From positions 372,001-436,000 of the forward strand of contig JAGVSM010002867.1 in NCBI GenBank assembly GCA_022494885.1: DNA of 64,000 nucleotides, read 5' to 3'. The position numbers and the translations under genes are program-made. The stretch comes from Micrasema longulum (taxonomy: Eukaryota; Arthropoda; Insecta; Trichoptera; Brachycentridae). The notes under the pieces were generated by a model, which worked only from the letters and a program-made list of their open reading frames with translations, searched no databases and had not been told where the DNA came from. Each line of letters begins with the position of its first letter. Position 1 is the stretch's first letter. This document shows, one piece after another, positions 1-11,351 of this stretch.

Positions 1-355
1 AAAGGCATCAATTAAATAAGTCCATTTGTTTATTTTTGGCGTTCTTTGGTTGGTTATTATGTTACACATATAGCTTATATGTAACCGTTCTTCAATGCCG
101 CAATAGGAACCATAAATTATTAACTCTGGAAAAATTAAAAATATATAAATATGAAAGATTTTATCACAAAATCAGTGTAGTAATCCAATATCTCTAACTA
201 TGTTGTTTTTATATATTTAAATAGTAATTTATATTTGGAATACTTCTGTAAAAAATGAAACTTTTCAAAAGTCTGCTTGTAAAAAAATATTTTTTATTTG
301 AAAATTTATTTATAAACCCTTACGGATTATTACATTCATTTTACAAAAAAAAAAA

Positions 356-950
356 AAAAACATTTTTCATTCATACTCTGTTGTTCAGAATAATATTTTT
401 TACATCTTTTGAAAAGTTTGTCTGAGTCTTTTGTTTAGTTTTGTCTGGTAGTTTATTGTATAATTTCAGTCCCTGGTTCATTAGTCTTGATTGTCCTTGT
501 CTTGTTTTAGAAAGTTGCATATGGTATTTGTCTGATATTCTCGTATTATGTCCATGTTGACTACAATTTTTTACAAGTTTTAGTTCTTCGTCTACAATTA
601 CATTAGTGGCTAATTTATAGATAAATTTTTATGATTCTAGTTGAAAGAGTTCAGTTATATTTGATTGCTTAGTTTGTTTAAAAAGTTTTCACGTTGCAGT
701 TAGATAGGGAAGGTCATATACTAACTTTAATATTTTATCTTGTTGTCTTTGTAGTCTGTTTATGTCATTTTGATATCCTGCTCCCCATAGTAGTTGCGTA
801 TAAAAATCGGTGGTGGAGATAATCGAAAACGCCTTTCCGACGCATGCGGATGCTAATAATGTAATTCTATATATCTTATTATTATGGATGAAAGAGCTGT
901 AAAAATGAAATAACGAAAAAAAAATGATGGCGTTTTGAATATTAAATCGC
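356..950 (-). mobile_element. LINE reverse-transcriptase C-terminal remnant
   Basis: The minus-strand translation, across several stops, reads LLWGAGYQNDINRLQRQQDK, later KFIYKLATN, SQHGHNTRIS, then a SRLMNQGLKLYNKLPDKTK block. This is the usual C-terminal part of Jockey/CR1-type ORF2 proteins ('YGI..WG', 'NTR', 'LYN.LP'). It is broken by stops and frameshifts, so it is a fossil. It differs from the intact LINE at 11352-14399. Confidence 0.65.
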
Positions 951-1317
951 ACGTATGATTTTTTTATTTATAAATTTGTTGCAGGTGCATGTACGAGTAC
1001 ATATTTATTCCAATCATAAATTAGCAAAGAGGCGACATTACCGAATCTTTTAAAAAAAATCAAAAGCTTTGTTCCAAAAACGTAAAAAATTATAATGTAT
1101 AAAACCAGAATATGTTATATGCAATTACAATGGGGAACAATAAATCTATATGTATATATCCATATATGTTTTGCACCACAACAGGCTTGAGACCCAATAA
1201 GTAGTGAATTAAAGCACAGTACACCCAGAATTAAGAATTTAATTTATATGGCAATGCGTATTTTATAAATAAATAAAAAGTTTTATGAAGTTGACGAGTT
1301 TAACGCCATACATTCTA

Positions 1318-1871
1318 ACAGATTACAACATAGATGAAGAACTTTTTAGAGAAGGCAATATAGAAGTCCAGGCATCTACAGGGCTTATGAACTGTCATTG
1401 GCTGGTTTAAGTGGCCACTTTACCCACTGTGTAACATTCACCATTCTGACCATATTTGAACATCTATATTCCATCAATTCTTTCATCTGTTGAATTTCAC
1501 CTGGTCCATGAAAAATATAAAAATTGAAAAACAAAAATTTCAGGCGTAGCCTAGTGTGATGGTGAAATAATTCAATCACATGAATCTCACCCACATAAAT
1601 AATGTTTTAGCTCTTAAACATCACAAACATCAACAGATGAAAGAATTGAAGGAATATAGATGTTCAAATATGGGCAGAATGGTAAATGTTACACAGTGTC
1701 ACTTAAACCAGCCAATGACAGGTCATAAGCCCTGTAGATGCCTGGACTTCTATATTGCCTTCTCTAAAAAGTTCTTCATCTCTGTTGTAATATGTTAATA
1801 TAAATAGCTCCCCAGGGAGTTGAATCCAGTCCTTGTCTACAAAAATTTGGACAAACTCAAAATATTGTTGC
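1318..1871. repeat. Foldback (palindromic) repeat, copy 1
   Basis: The left arm at 1318-1493 and right arm at 1631-1795 are inverted copies, both containing GGCTTATGA..GTCATTGGCTGG (or its complement), separated by a 137-base loop. A tail at 1796-1871 (CTCCCCAGGGAGTTGAAT, then TTGGACAAACTCAAAATATT) also occurs at 28795-28855, 30200-30262 and near 59800, so it is part of the family. The short ORFs here arise from the repeat and are not genes. Confidence 0.8.
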
Positions 1872-2654
1872 CATACTTTCTGTTTGACCCATTTGAAATA
1901 TTAAGCGTAAACAAAACAATTTTTACAAGTCCGATTTGTATTCTGTGTTATCGTTTACTCTAGATTAATATTTCTTGCGTTTGACTTATTTTAGCGTTTG
2001 CAATACTAATTTATGACAAATGACTCTTGTAGTGTGTCGATATTACACAACATTTATTGTTGGACACTTTTAAGAATATTGGTTTTTGTAACTCAGTTTT
2101 GGTCAAATTACACATAGCGACTTTTTGTAATAAGCCAGCGAGATGTTCTATAATAACTAATGAGTAATAAGACATAAAGTCAGTGTTCTTCGGCAACTAA
2201 CAGCAATATCCCGCTTCTTGAAATCTTCTTCAAGTGCAGTTGGTTGCGACACCGCGATATCTTAGCAAATGGATTATCCGCTCTACGGTATTTATTTAAG
2301 GAGTGTCAACATTAAGAACTATCTCTGTATGGAGGTAGTTACCGACCAGAATATAATGTATTTTAAATTAAGTATTTCAGTAATCAAAAGCCACATTATT
2401 TGAACTACAAAAAGACGATAAATTAACGTGTCCGAGTAAAATAATTGGTATCCGTGTTTTTGGCACGGCGTCAATTATCTTCATGTTTTACTTTTCTCGT
2501 TTAAAACTTTTTATTAGGTACAAGGTACCATAAAAATATTTGTCGAGTTTAAATAAGTTACAAATTATCGATAAATTTACACTCTTAGAAATACTTGGAA
2601 CCGTGATTAAGTAGACAAATTCAAATCCAATCAGCAATATTATCAATAAAATTA

Positions 2655-2990
2655 CTACTCCTACTACTACAACCATCACGCCATTTCTCTGTAGGGGTAG
2701 GCAGAGAGAATGGACTGCCACACACGTTTATCCTGGCATACAATCCTAGCCTCTTCCACATTCCTACATCTTGTCATACATGCCCTTCGGTTCTGTCTGC
2801 TTTTGACATGACCCGACTTAAGATTTTGGTTTATCTGATCATGCCACGTCTTCCTTGGTCGTCCTCGTCTAACGTTGCCGTTCATTTTCGCCATATATAC
2901 TTGTTTTACCATTCTTTCGTCATTCATTCGTTCTACGTGACCAAACCATCTCAGAGACCCTTTCTTAATCTTATCAATCAACAAAATTAA
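2655..2990 (-). mobile_element. RTE-like LINE 3' fragment with an open C-terminal reading frame
   Basis: On the minus strand about 100 codons stay open: LIDKIKKGSLRWFGHVERM, then RRGRPRKTWHDQI, then HVKSRQNRRACMTRC and a QDKRVWQSIL block. Short 3' UTR and a microsatellite tail (GTAGTAGTAGGAGTAG on the minus strand) follow, which is typical of RTE-type LINEs. The same family occurs at 8817-9570, 41266-41340 plus 42077-42245, 42300-42700 and 44835-45085. Confidence 0.72.
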
Positions 2991-2999
2991 ATAAAAAAA

Positions 3000-3205
3000 T
3001 AGTATTTTAATTTATTTCTCGTAATGAAATATTTGCGTTCTTACGATTTACCCAAATATTGTAATTTTAGGAGGCATTTTCAACGAGTTGTGAATAACTC
3101 GCTATTTTGAAATGGGAACCTGCTATGGTAGAGTGGGGTTCGAACCTCAGACCTCTGATCCGAGAGTCCGCGACCTAACCACGGGACCACAACCCGGTTA
3201 CTTAC
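3000..3205 (-). mobile_element. tRNA-headed SINE, type B
   Basis: The minus strand starts with a tRNA-like head (GGTTGTGGTCCCGTGGTTAG as box A region, GAGGTTCGAACCCC as box B near 3140), followed by a body ending in AT-rich sequence near 3000. Related copies are at 9740-9865, 37294-37490, 45330-45570 and 58425-58548. The box B is an exact match to GGTTCGANNCC, so it could still bind TFIIIC. Confidence 0.75.
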
Positions 3206-3323
3206 CCCGCATTTTTTCTATTGATCTTGTTAGTTAAGATCGAGTAAATTAATTTAAATCGAAATATAGCTCCTTAATTCAGCAAGAAAGAATATTGTTT
3301 ATTATACATCGTATAATAAATCA

Positions 3324-3830
3324 TATTTATTTATTTATTTTACAGAAACAAACAGTCAACAATTTTATAATAACATAAAAAAGATACGGATTACAGACAG
3401 ACCAGCGAAGTTTCTAATTAAAAATCATACATATTAAACTGTGTTGCAAAGAAAGGGCGTATTTGTGTGTATTTGTATAAGAGTAAGTGTAGACGTGTGT
3501 TTGTGTGAGTAAGTGTTCAGGTGTGTAAGCGTGAGCATCATTAAATAGCAAGTGGGAGCGTATCGCTGCCAGAAAGAATCAGTTTAATTTATCATAAAAT
3601 AAATTGAAGGGCATGTTAAATATATCAATAGATGAAAAAAAAGAATTATAGTTCGAGCAAGAACGATAGAGGAAAGAGTGTTGTGCATAGTTAGTGCTAC
3701 AGACTGGCAGATGGAATAAATACTCATTTCTTGTCACCCGAAAGGGGACATTAAGATTAATTTTGGAAAAAAAGTTAAAAGAGTCTACTTTATTATTTAA
3801 TAATTTATATTAATAGCATAATTCAGATAT
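3324..3830 (-). mobile_element. LINE-B 3' end, copy 1
   Basis: This non-coding block is closely repeated at 10061-10560 in the same orientation and at 15745-16203 in the opposite one. Shared features are a tail of ATTTATTTATTT at its low end, a GTGTGTTTGTGTGAG-rich part, AAATAGCAAGTGGGA, and CTTGTCACCCGAAAGGGG. It is the 3' end of a non-LTR element on the minus strand, as the coding remnant in the second copy shows. Confidence 0.78.
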
Positions 3831-5037
3831 AATCATATATCGTATAATCATATGTATATCGTCAGGTTTCTGGAACAAGTTGATGACTACAAATTTCCTA
3901 AAAATGAGATTGATTCATAAATGGCATCAAATAATCTTTGTTTAAATAGTAAATAAAAATATTTCATATTTTTCAAATACAATCAATAATATTTTACTAC
4001 CAGTTTTTTTTAATATTTTTATTTGGGATGAGATTAAATAGCTTTGAAAGTGCAATATATTACTACTAGTAAAATGTTAGTTACTAACTTGTTCCAGGAA
4101 CCCGACAATATATATTATAACTTATGAATAAAATGGGTGTCTACCACATAATTTAAAGAAAACTTATTATGTGGTGTCCACATAAAAACACATGAATATG
4201 ATAAATCAAATGTTAGAAAGAAGTAAGTACTAATTTTGAACACAATTAAAAAAAAAAAGAAAATAATATTTCTGAGAATGCATAACTTGTTAAACTAATT
4301 AAATCGTTAATATAAACTACTTGAAATATTAACCTGTATACCTATTTCTTAATTACTGAGATATTGCTTTATCGAGGTTACTTGACACTACAAATTACAT
4401 ATTTAAATAAACCATAGCACCGTAGAAGCTACAAAAAGGAATGTTTATACTTGGGAATTATTTCAAGCGATGCACGCTATGGGCTTTGCTAATCCACATT
4501 CCATGTTTATTCAAGTGTTATAGATTTTTGAAACATTGTATACATTTTCAATTATTAATTTACACATTTCTTAAAAAAATATTTTACAAAAGCTATTTTC
4601 GTAAATATATACAGAATAATTCATTTCAAATCAAAAACTTTCATTTATATTACAAATAATTTTCTAAACCCTTTCAGACCTGAACTGTGGATATATCTTT
4701 TTTGCATTATTTATTTTATTTTATTTATTATGGTTCAAAAACAATAAACAATACATATGACGTTGGTATAATAATAACAAATTGTTATTTTAGATATTGT
4801 TCATCAATTAAATGTGAACACAGCATGCACAAATAAAGAAAAAAAACGTTTATTATGGATTTTTTAAAAATTGGCCAGCTTAATTGAATTCTATGATTGT
4901 TGTAAAAATTATAACAATAAAGTATTACTAACAGGTTATTACAAATTATTTGATTTTATAAATTGCGTTACAGTTTTCCTATAATTATTTCATGCAACGT
5001 TAAAGATATAAATATCAGCATAACTTTCTACATCAGT
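3831..5037. other. AT-rich stretch without a recognised gene
   Basis: No reading frame with protein-like composition was seen. A TTTATTTTATTTTATTTATT block at about 4707-4727 could be an old LINE tail in minus orientation, but I found no coding remnant beside it. Confidence 0.4.
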
Positions 5038-5500
5038 TTACAATTTTAATATACGTGATAATGCACTAAAGTACGCCATATTATTATTGAAGGTTGGAAG
5101 ATAAAATGTTGTGTACGATCTCAATCGCCGACTGGGGACATTCAGGGGTACATTCTCTGAACAAAATGTAGAATCAACATTACAATGAATTATTTTATAA
5201 AGATATATCAAGTCTAAAATCTGTCTCCTAAATTCCAACTTATCTAGACCAAAATGTTCTAGGCGCTGATCATAAGACTGGAGGGTTTTGCCCAGGTTAA
5301 GAATTTTTTTCACAGATTCAATTAAATTAATGTGAGTTATGTAATGTGGTGACCAGACTACAGATCCTAATTACAAATTACTACGTACTAATAAATTGTA
5401 TGAAAAAATTATCGATGATACATATTTAAAAGGTTTACATATTCTGAATATAAATCCTATTATTTTTAGGGCTTTTTCTTTGATACTATTAAAATGAGTG
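5038..5500 (-). mobile_element. LINE reverse-transcriptase C-terminal remnant
   Basis: The minus-strand translation runs from FNSIKEKALKIIGFIFRICK near 5490, through SVVWSPHYITHINLIESV near 5340 to SYDQRLEHFGLDKLEFRRQ, ending LSRILKL at 5038. This is the region just after the catalytic domain of Jockey/CR1-type ORF2 proteins (the 'YGSVVWSP' and 'RR..DL..LYKI' motifs). At least one stop and one frameshift break it. Confidence 0.75.
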
Positions 5501-7326
5501 TTATATATTTGCTTCCCCACCGTATACCGCACAAAGCATCCGAAGACTTAAGTCTCCTTGGCGGTGCCCACGTACAAGGAAATTGCCGAACAAGAAAACA
5601 TGCTTGAAGGAGCTCTCTGTAATCTGGTAGCCTTGGCATATTTGTGCTGAAAGAAGGCAATTCAGGTGTGCATGATATGTACTTCATTCGAAGCAAAAAT
5701 GCGAGATTCAGCGCTTTTTCTTACGGTCCACAGCTACAGTAATAAAGGAAGGCACCTTTACAACGCTTTTTAGAATCAATGAAATAAATTGTCATTTTAG
5801 GTTTCTACTGACGTCATAATCAGCTTCCGATTAATATGTATTGCGAAGAGTGAGTTTGGTTTCACATTCCACATTTAACATACTTCAGTGCCAGACCGGG
5901 CCATATCGCATTCAATACACATACAAGTCAAGTATGGGAAATGTGTGAGAAAGTGATGTCAGAGTTTAAGACACTACATTACACATGGAATCATTAGCGT
6001 AAGCATTGTGATTTCCTTATTAATCACGGTTAGCATTTATTGAAAAGCGCTAATTGAAATTGCTAAATTTAATATGCTAATTACTTTAAATGTAAGTAGG
6101 TATAATGAAATCAGTAATCAAGTAAATAACTAAAGCTGTTATTGGATTGAGCAGATAGTACCTACTTTATATTTAGAAATAAGTACAAAAAACAAAAAAT
6201 AGTAGAAAATATCGATTGTTCCTATTAACAATGTCGGTTCTGCAAAATGACTACTTTTGAGTGAAGCAGTTCAAAGTTAGTTTTACCAACACTCTTTGCA
6301 TGGACAAAGTTATTACCACCGACAATATTAGCCCAGAAACTGACTAAATAACATGATTTTTGATCAAATAAGTTATTATATACCGCGTAATTTTTATTGG
6401 GTTTATATTTATATAAATAAGTGAAAATGGGTAAAAATGTATATTCGGCATCGTTAATAGGGACCGTCGATAAAATCATTAAATCAACGCGACGGTGGAA
6501 AGGAAAAAGTTACTAAGCCATATGTAGCAACCTAAGTTTTGTTTTTTAAAAATTAAAAAAGAATCTTGTATTTCAAATTTGTATTTAAATTGTGTAGGAA
6601 CAGCGTCTAAATAACACGCATGTATGAGAATTTTTTTATTAATGAAAAAAAACTTTAATTGGCTCTTCGGTAAAGTTGCTACATGTCTCTTGGTAACTTT
6701 TCTTTTCCACTGTCGATATTGAAATTATTAATTTCTAAGAAATGCATAACTATGTGGGTAACAGAGAGTAAAGTGACGACCGTAAATTATCGTCAATGCG
6801 TGCGGTGCCCAATGCAACTATTAAAAGGGTGCGCAACACGTCACTCGCCCTTCTCCGTCTCCACGAACATTTCTGCTTGCAACTTGTTCGAGTTTCTATA
6901 ATTTTGAGTTTTATTTGACTGGGAGTTTACAGCATTCTTCGTGTGTAAAATAAAGTGTAATTGTAAGCATCATCCATTTTATTATTTCCCTTGAGGTTAA
7001 AATAGAAATTATGGCTGTTTAACTATGGGTAAATAAACTTTTATGTTATTGTTTTAACTTGTCAATAAACTTATCAACTATTAAACTTCACTCTCTAGGT
7101 ATAAATGACCCATTTTATAAATGGTTTGCATGCTATTTGTCAAATAGAGAATTATTCTTTATTTATTTATTAAATTTTGCTTTTATTTTTACCGCGCTTA
7201 AGAAAAAAAAATACATAAGTTTTTTCATTACACTGAACTTCATAATTCTTCCTTCCGTTGATTTTTGTAAAGTAAAATACCTAAATCTTCAATAGATTCG
7301 GTTGAGGTTGGTTGTTTCTTGATTGT
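5501..7326. other. Stretch without a supported gene
   Basis: A block at about 5500-5760 is richer in G and C than its flanks and lies just upstream of the LINE remnant. I could not translate it into a known protein in any frame. The rest is AT-rich, and the short ORFs at 6225-6479 and 6683-6901 have no protein-like signature. Confidence 0.4.
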
Positions 7327-7440
7327 CAGGTTATCACATAAACCAGCCAATGACAGGTCATTAATCTTGTTAAAATTTAGATTTCCGTATTGCCTTTTCA
7401 AAAATGTTCTCCATCTTCGTTTTAATATCTGTATCTTAGA
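7327..7440 (+). repeat. Foldback family fragment
   Basis: It contains ACCAGCCAATGACAGGTCAT followed by a diverged CTTCATCTCTGTTGTAAT-like end (CTCCATCTTCGTTTTAAT), matching one arm of the foldback family seen at 1631-1795 and 48514-48660. Confidence 0.6.
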
Positions 7441-7721
7441 AGATAAAATACACGAGTGCACATTTTGTCGTTTTGAAATTGCAATACGCTATTTTATACG
7501 TGAATAAAACACTGAAGTTCACTTTCGTCGTATAAATGCTTTTTAAAGTTGAAATAAAAATATGAAGTCTTTTAGATTGAAATTGGGTTTATTGGGCTCA
7601 TTGGGTTTAAAAGTTATGATGTTTTAGAAATCGCACAATCACAAAATCTTGTTCCCTGAACATTTCGTTCAATGTGACTGCCGTGGTTTATCATAATACT
7701 AAAATTATTTATGTTCAATCA

Positions 7722-7795
7722 TCAGTGTCACTCCCTTTTTCGCACCAAGTGGTGCATAGGTCTCTGTATTGCTCTTTTTATAATCATAGGAAAAA
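7722..7795 (-). mobile_element. SINE type A, 3' fragment
   Basis: The minus strand has CCTATGCACCACTTGGTGCG-like sequence followed by GATGATTG, which matches the 3' end of the SINE at 17424-17705. The tRNA-like head is missing. Confidence 0.55.
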
Positions 7796-7852
7796 TCTTG
7801 ACATTGTAATAAAAGTAATTTAAGAAATAAAATTGTACTATGGGAAAAAAAA

Positions 7853-7925
7853 TCACGTTAGTGAAATGAAATTTCATTAGCACGCTAGCGAGATAAAATT
7901 TCATTAGCACGCTAGTGAAATGAAA
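7853..7925. repeat. Short tandem/inverted repeat
   Basis: AAATTTCATTAGCACGCTAG occurs at 7869-7888 and again at 7896-7915 (27-base period). The left flank (TAGTGAAATGAAATTTCA) and the right end (CTAGTGAAATGA) can pair with the repeat, so the block could form a cruciform. Its origin is unknown. Confidence 0.6.
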
Positions 7926-8504
7926 AAAATGCATAAATCTATATACGGTAACGATGAAGGGCAGACACTTAACTTTCAGAGAAGATTAATAGCACTGTTT
8001 AGTATTTCAAATTCAGTACAGCTATTTAACAACTATTTACACTGGCAGAGTATTATAATACACAAGTTTGTAAACACTCTCAATAAATCACGTCCACACT
8101 ATTATTCAGATATTAACTGCGTACATAATTCAAATTAACAATTTGCCATTATTAAATCGTTAGAAGAAACCTTTTCTTCAATGGACTAGTAATTTATATT
8201 ACTGTTAATGCAGCGCAGATATTTCACATCTAATAAATACACATAATTATTAATTATCTCTAATATATCTTTTCATATTTAGGATGCTGTATGAAATGAA
8301 AAAAATCACTAATTGACGAAATTCGGTATTCAAAGTTAAAATAAAAAACATGTTACATAATAATGTTGAGATCAAAGCGATATCTTCGCAATGAAAAAAA
8401 TCAAAATAAAATTTGTTTTTATCCTAAAAAGAAAATAAAGTGGAGAAAAGTCCGCTTCGTAGTATGGTGTAGTTGTTGACGCGCTGGCTTACCATGCCTG
8501 GGCC

Positions 8505-8549
8505 CGTATAAGAAGTTAACAGAGTTATCTTCAATTGTCTATAAAGTAT
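8505..8549 (+). repeat. Terminal fragment of the ACAGAGTTATCT MITE
   Basis: GTTAACAGAGTTATCTTCAA followed by TTGTCTATAAA matches the terminal inverted repeat of the element at 33339-33560. Only one end is present, directly abutting a LINE-C 3' end. Confidence 0.55.
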
Positions 8550-8782
8550 ACTGTTAAGCGTGTTGTCCAGATGCCCTTTGAAATATATTTATTTTTATTT
8601 AATAATATTTAATTTTACTTTTGCTATTGCTATTATTTAATTATGTCCGTGCTTCCACTTTCCATTATGTTGTATCCCAACTCAACACAGGGCTTTTAGC
8701 CTTATAGAGTTTGAGATACGTTATTATCATATTTTTTGGTAATATGTATGTATTTATATGAATAAAATAAAGCAAAACGGTT
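8547..8782 (+). mobile_element. LINE-C 3' UTR, solo copy
   Basis: This block aligns along its length with 31985-32193: GATGCCCTTTGAAATATAT, then CTATTATTTAATTATGT, GTGCTTCCAC, TTATGTTGTAT, CATAGAGTTT-like and GATACGTTATTATC, ending GTAATATGTATGTATTT. It is the 3' UTR of the LINE remnant at 31400-31998, inserted here as a short 5'-truncated copy. Confidence 0.8.
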
Positions 8783-8799
8783 TTTTTAATGAAAAATTA

Positions 8800-9575
8800 A
8801 ACAACAACAACAACAAACCATCACGCCGTTTCCCCGTAGGGGTAGGCAGCGAGGACAGAACGCCATAACACTCTATCTTGGCACACAGACCTCGCTTCCT
8901 CTACATTCATACATCTTCTCATGCACGCACGTCGATTATTCCTACTTTTGACATGTCCATCTTCAAGTATTTGATGGACTTGATCGTGCCATGTCTTTCT
9001 CGGTCTTCCTCGTTTTCTGCATCCATCAACGTTTGCATCGTAGATCAACCAACCAACCAACGCAGCACCCCTTTCTTGATTTTGCCAATAATGCATGTCT
9101 CAGCCTTACACACTTCACGGATCTCGACATTTGTACACCTATCATACATCGTTTTACCACACATTCACCTGAGGGATCGCATTTTGACAGCATTCAACCT
9201 ACTTTCATCATTATTTTTCCAATTCCATACTTCGCTCCCATACATTAGAGTTTGAACTAGAACTCCGTTGTGAACTGCTAGTTTAGCCTCCTGCGATAAA
9301 CATTTGTTTGCCAAAGTAGATTTTAGTGCACCGTTCACCCTGTTTCCGGCACTCACCCTCCTTTCAATATCTTTCTCGGCCTTTCCGTCCCTAGTAAACA
9401 TACTACCCAGGTACACAAATTCTTATATCTGATTCAGAAAATCTCCGTTCACGCTGATCTCACATTTAGTTATATTTTCATCCCATTCAAAAACCATCAC
9501 TTTCGATTTATCAACATTAATAAGCAAGTCGCTTTTCTTGCATACATCGTTGACTTTTGTTACCAAGAATTAAAG
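8800..9575 (-). mobile_element. RTE-like LINE remnant with longer coding part
   Basis: The minus strand reads DKSKVMVFEWDENITKC near 9500, EFVYLGSMFTRDGKAEKDIE, then RRVSAGNRVNGALKST, LAVHNGVLVQTLMYGSEVW (9416-9230). Further on come GCRKRGRPRKTWHDQV and VKSRNNRRACMRRC (about 9030-8880). These are the C-terminal motifs of an RTE-type ORF2. Stops and frameshifts break it. The 3' tail is a TTG microsatellite (AAC units on the plus strand at 8802-8817). Confidence 0.8.
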
Positions 9576-9739
9576 GTCTTATTAAACATTTGTATTACCC
9601 ATATATAGTATTAAACTTGTTCAATTACAGGTTTTCGGTGATGACACTTTGAATTTTCTTATAAATATTCATGGTTTCGTACAAAAAAGTCGATTTCTTT
9701 TTGTAGACATAAAGAGATATTTTAAAGAAAATAAATATG

Positions 9740-9865
9740 TACTGGCATTTTTATCATTTACCCAAATATTTCAATCTTGGTGACCATTTTTAAAGTGGGG
9801 TTCGAACCTCGGACCTCTGATCCGTGAGTCTGCAATAATAGCCACGGGCCCACAACCCAATTACA
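9740..9865 (-). mobile_element. SINE type B copy
   Basis: GGGGTTCGAACCTCGGACC (box B complement) and the GCCACGGGCCCACAACCC head match the type B SINE at 3000-3205. An insertion-like TAATA disturbs the anticodon-side region. Beyond the head, 9866-9925 carries a CCCGAAAT/AATTCGGG inverted pair around ATAACTCTGTTATT, related to the MITE end at 33339. Confidence 0.65.
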
Positions 9866-10060
9866 AACCCGAAATACCCCGATAACTCTGTTATTTTTCC
9901 ATTGTAATCAATTCGGGTTAGATCCCTGACAGGGTGGACGGAAAATATAGGTTTTAAAGGTGGTTCTACAACAATAGGGAAAGCGATGAGATAAAATAAT
10001 TGAATGTGCTTAGTTTGAGAATACAAAAATACAAAAGAAAAAAAAGATTTCCTATTCCGA

Positions 10061-10795
10061 TATTTATTTATTTATTTTAATAAAACAAACAGTCGACAAT
10101 GATATAGTTGCATTTAAAAAATACGGTTTAAGACAGACTAGCAAAGTTTCTAAATAAGAATCATACATATTATTAAATTGTGTTACAACAAAAGGGTGTG
10201 TTGAGAGTAAGTGTAGATGTGTGTTTATGTGTATTAGTGTAGGAGTAAGTAAGTGTGAGCATCATTAAATAGTAAGTGGGATCGTATCGCAGCCAGAAAT
10301 AAGGAGTCTTAATTTATTTTTTAAAAAATTAAGGGGCATGTAAAATATATCATTAGATGAAAAAAAAGCATTATAGTTAAAGCAAGAACGATAGAGGAAT
10401 AAGTGTTGTGCATAGTTAGTACTACAGACTTGCAGATGCAACAAATACTTATTTCTTGTCACGCGAAAGGGGACATTGAGATTAATTTTGAAGAGTAGGT
10501 TAAAAGAGTCTACTTTATTATTTAATAATTTATGTAAATAGCATAATTCAGATTCAGTGCGTCCATTTTCAAGGGTAAAAAATCCATTTTGTTTGGCAGA
10601 TTGCCTGTAAGTACAGAGCGTTTTTTTGTTTTTATAATCTAGGTTTTTAAAAAATTTTCGTTAAACATTTTCAATCCTTTCTATGTTTGTAATATATTGT
10701 AGGCTCCACACAACGGATGCAAACTCCAAATTACTGCTTACAAAATACGATACGTACGATTTATCGGAAAGACCAAAATTAATAAAGCATATTTC
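10061..10795 (-). mobile_element. LINE-B copy 2, with coding remnant
   Basis: The 3' UTR part (10061-10560) is a close copy of 3324-3830. Beyond it the minus-strand translation shows a decayed reverse-transcriptase C-terminus (an IWSLHPLCGAYNI block near 10700, KMFNENFLK, and a CYLHKLLNNK-like block). This shows that the three repeated blocks are LINE 3' ends. The 65-codon ORF at 10265-10462 lies inside the block and is not a gene. Confidence 0.72.
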
Positions 10796-10799
10796 ATTT

Positions 10800-11351
10800 T
10801 TTGGACCAAAATATTTTATTTTCTAATTATCTGCTTCACTAGATTATTTTTCAGTTGAGTCAGTGGGTTATAAACACACTTCATTGTAAATGAAATCTTC
10901 CAGTAACATTTGCCGCCGCACACAGCGCCGAGCGCCAGCGCCGTAGGTCCATATTTTTATTTCCATTTTTTCATTTGAGCTTCTACGGCAAGTCGTTGTT
11001 GAAGAGTCTTCTCTTAGTCCTCGCAACAGGTGACTTCGAATAAATTGTGAAATGCATTTAAATTTCGAATTATTAAATAAATTGTTGAGACGTATGATTT
11101 TAAGGACTGAGTTAAACGAATTCGCTTTTATTCCAAAGCTTACACACGTTATTTGATTTAACTCGGTATTTAAAGGACGTACTTACACTAACGAAGTGTT
11201 GATAGGGTCAACGCACAGTAAATCACAGTATACTCGTATATTGCTATTGCCTTAGGTTTTCTTTGTATTTTTTTAAATATATTTTTTATCGTGAACTCTT
11301 TATTGTAACTCTTTATTGTAATCTTCCAACTGACGCATAAAATGAAGTGCT
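10800..11351 (+). other. Probable 5' UTR and upstream flank of the LINE
   Basis: This stretch between a LINE-B remnant and the intact ORF has no coding capacity. A short GC-rich block at about 10911-10950 (repeated GCGCC/GCCGC) stands out from the AT-rich background. The 5' boundary of the LINE cannot be placed, because no target duplication was identified. Confidence 0.35.

Noticed and set aside
3120..3205. Possible tRNA gene on the minus strand
   Set aside because: Box A and B are good, but the arms do not close as a full tRNA and the same head is dispersed with a SINE body.
8878..9255. 125-codon plus-strand ORF with Ser/His-rich peptide
   Set aside because: It is the antisense of the RTE-like LINE remnant on the minus strand.
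10265..10462. 65-codon minus-strand ORF
   Set aside because: It lies in the LINE-B 3' end and is not open in the other two copies.
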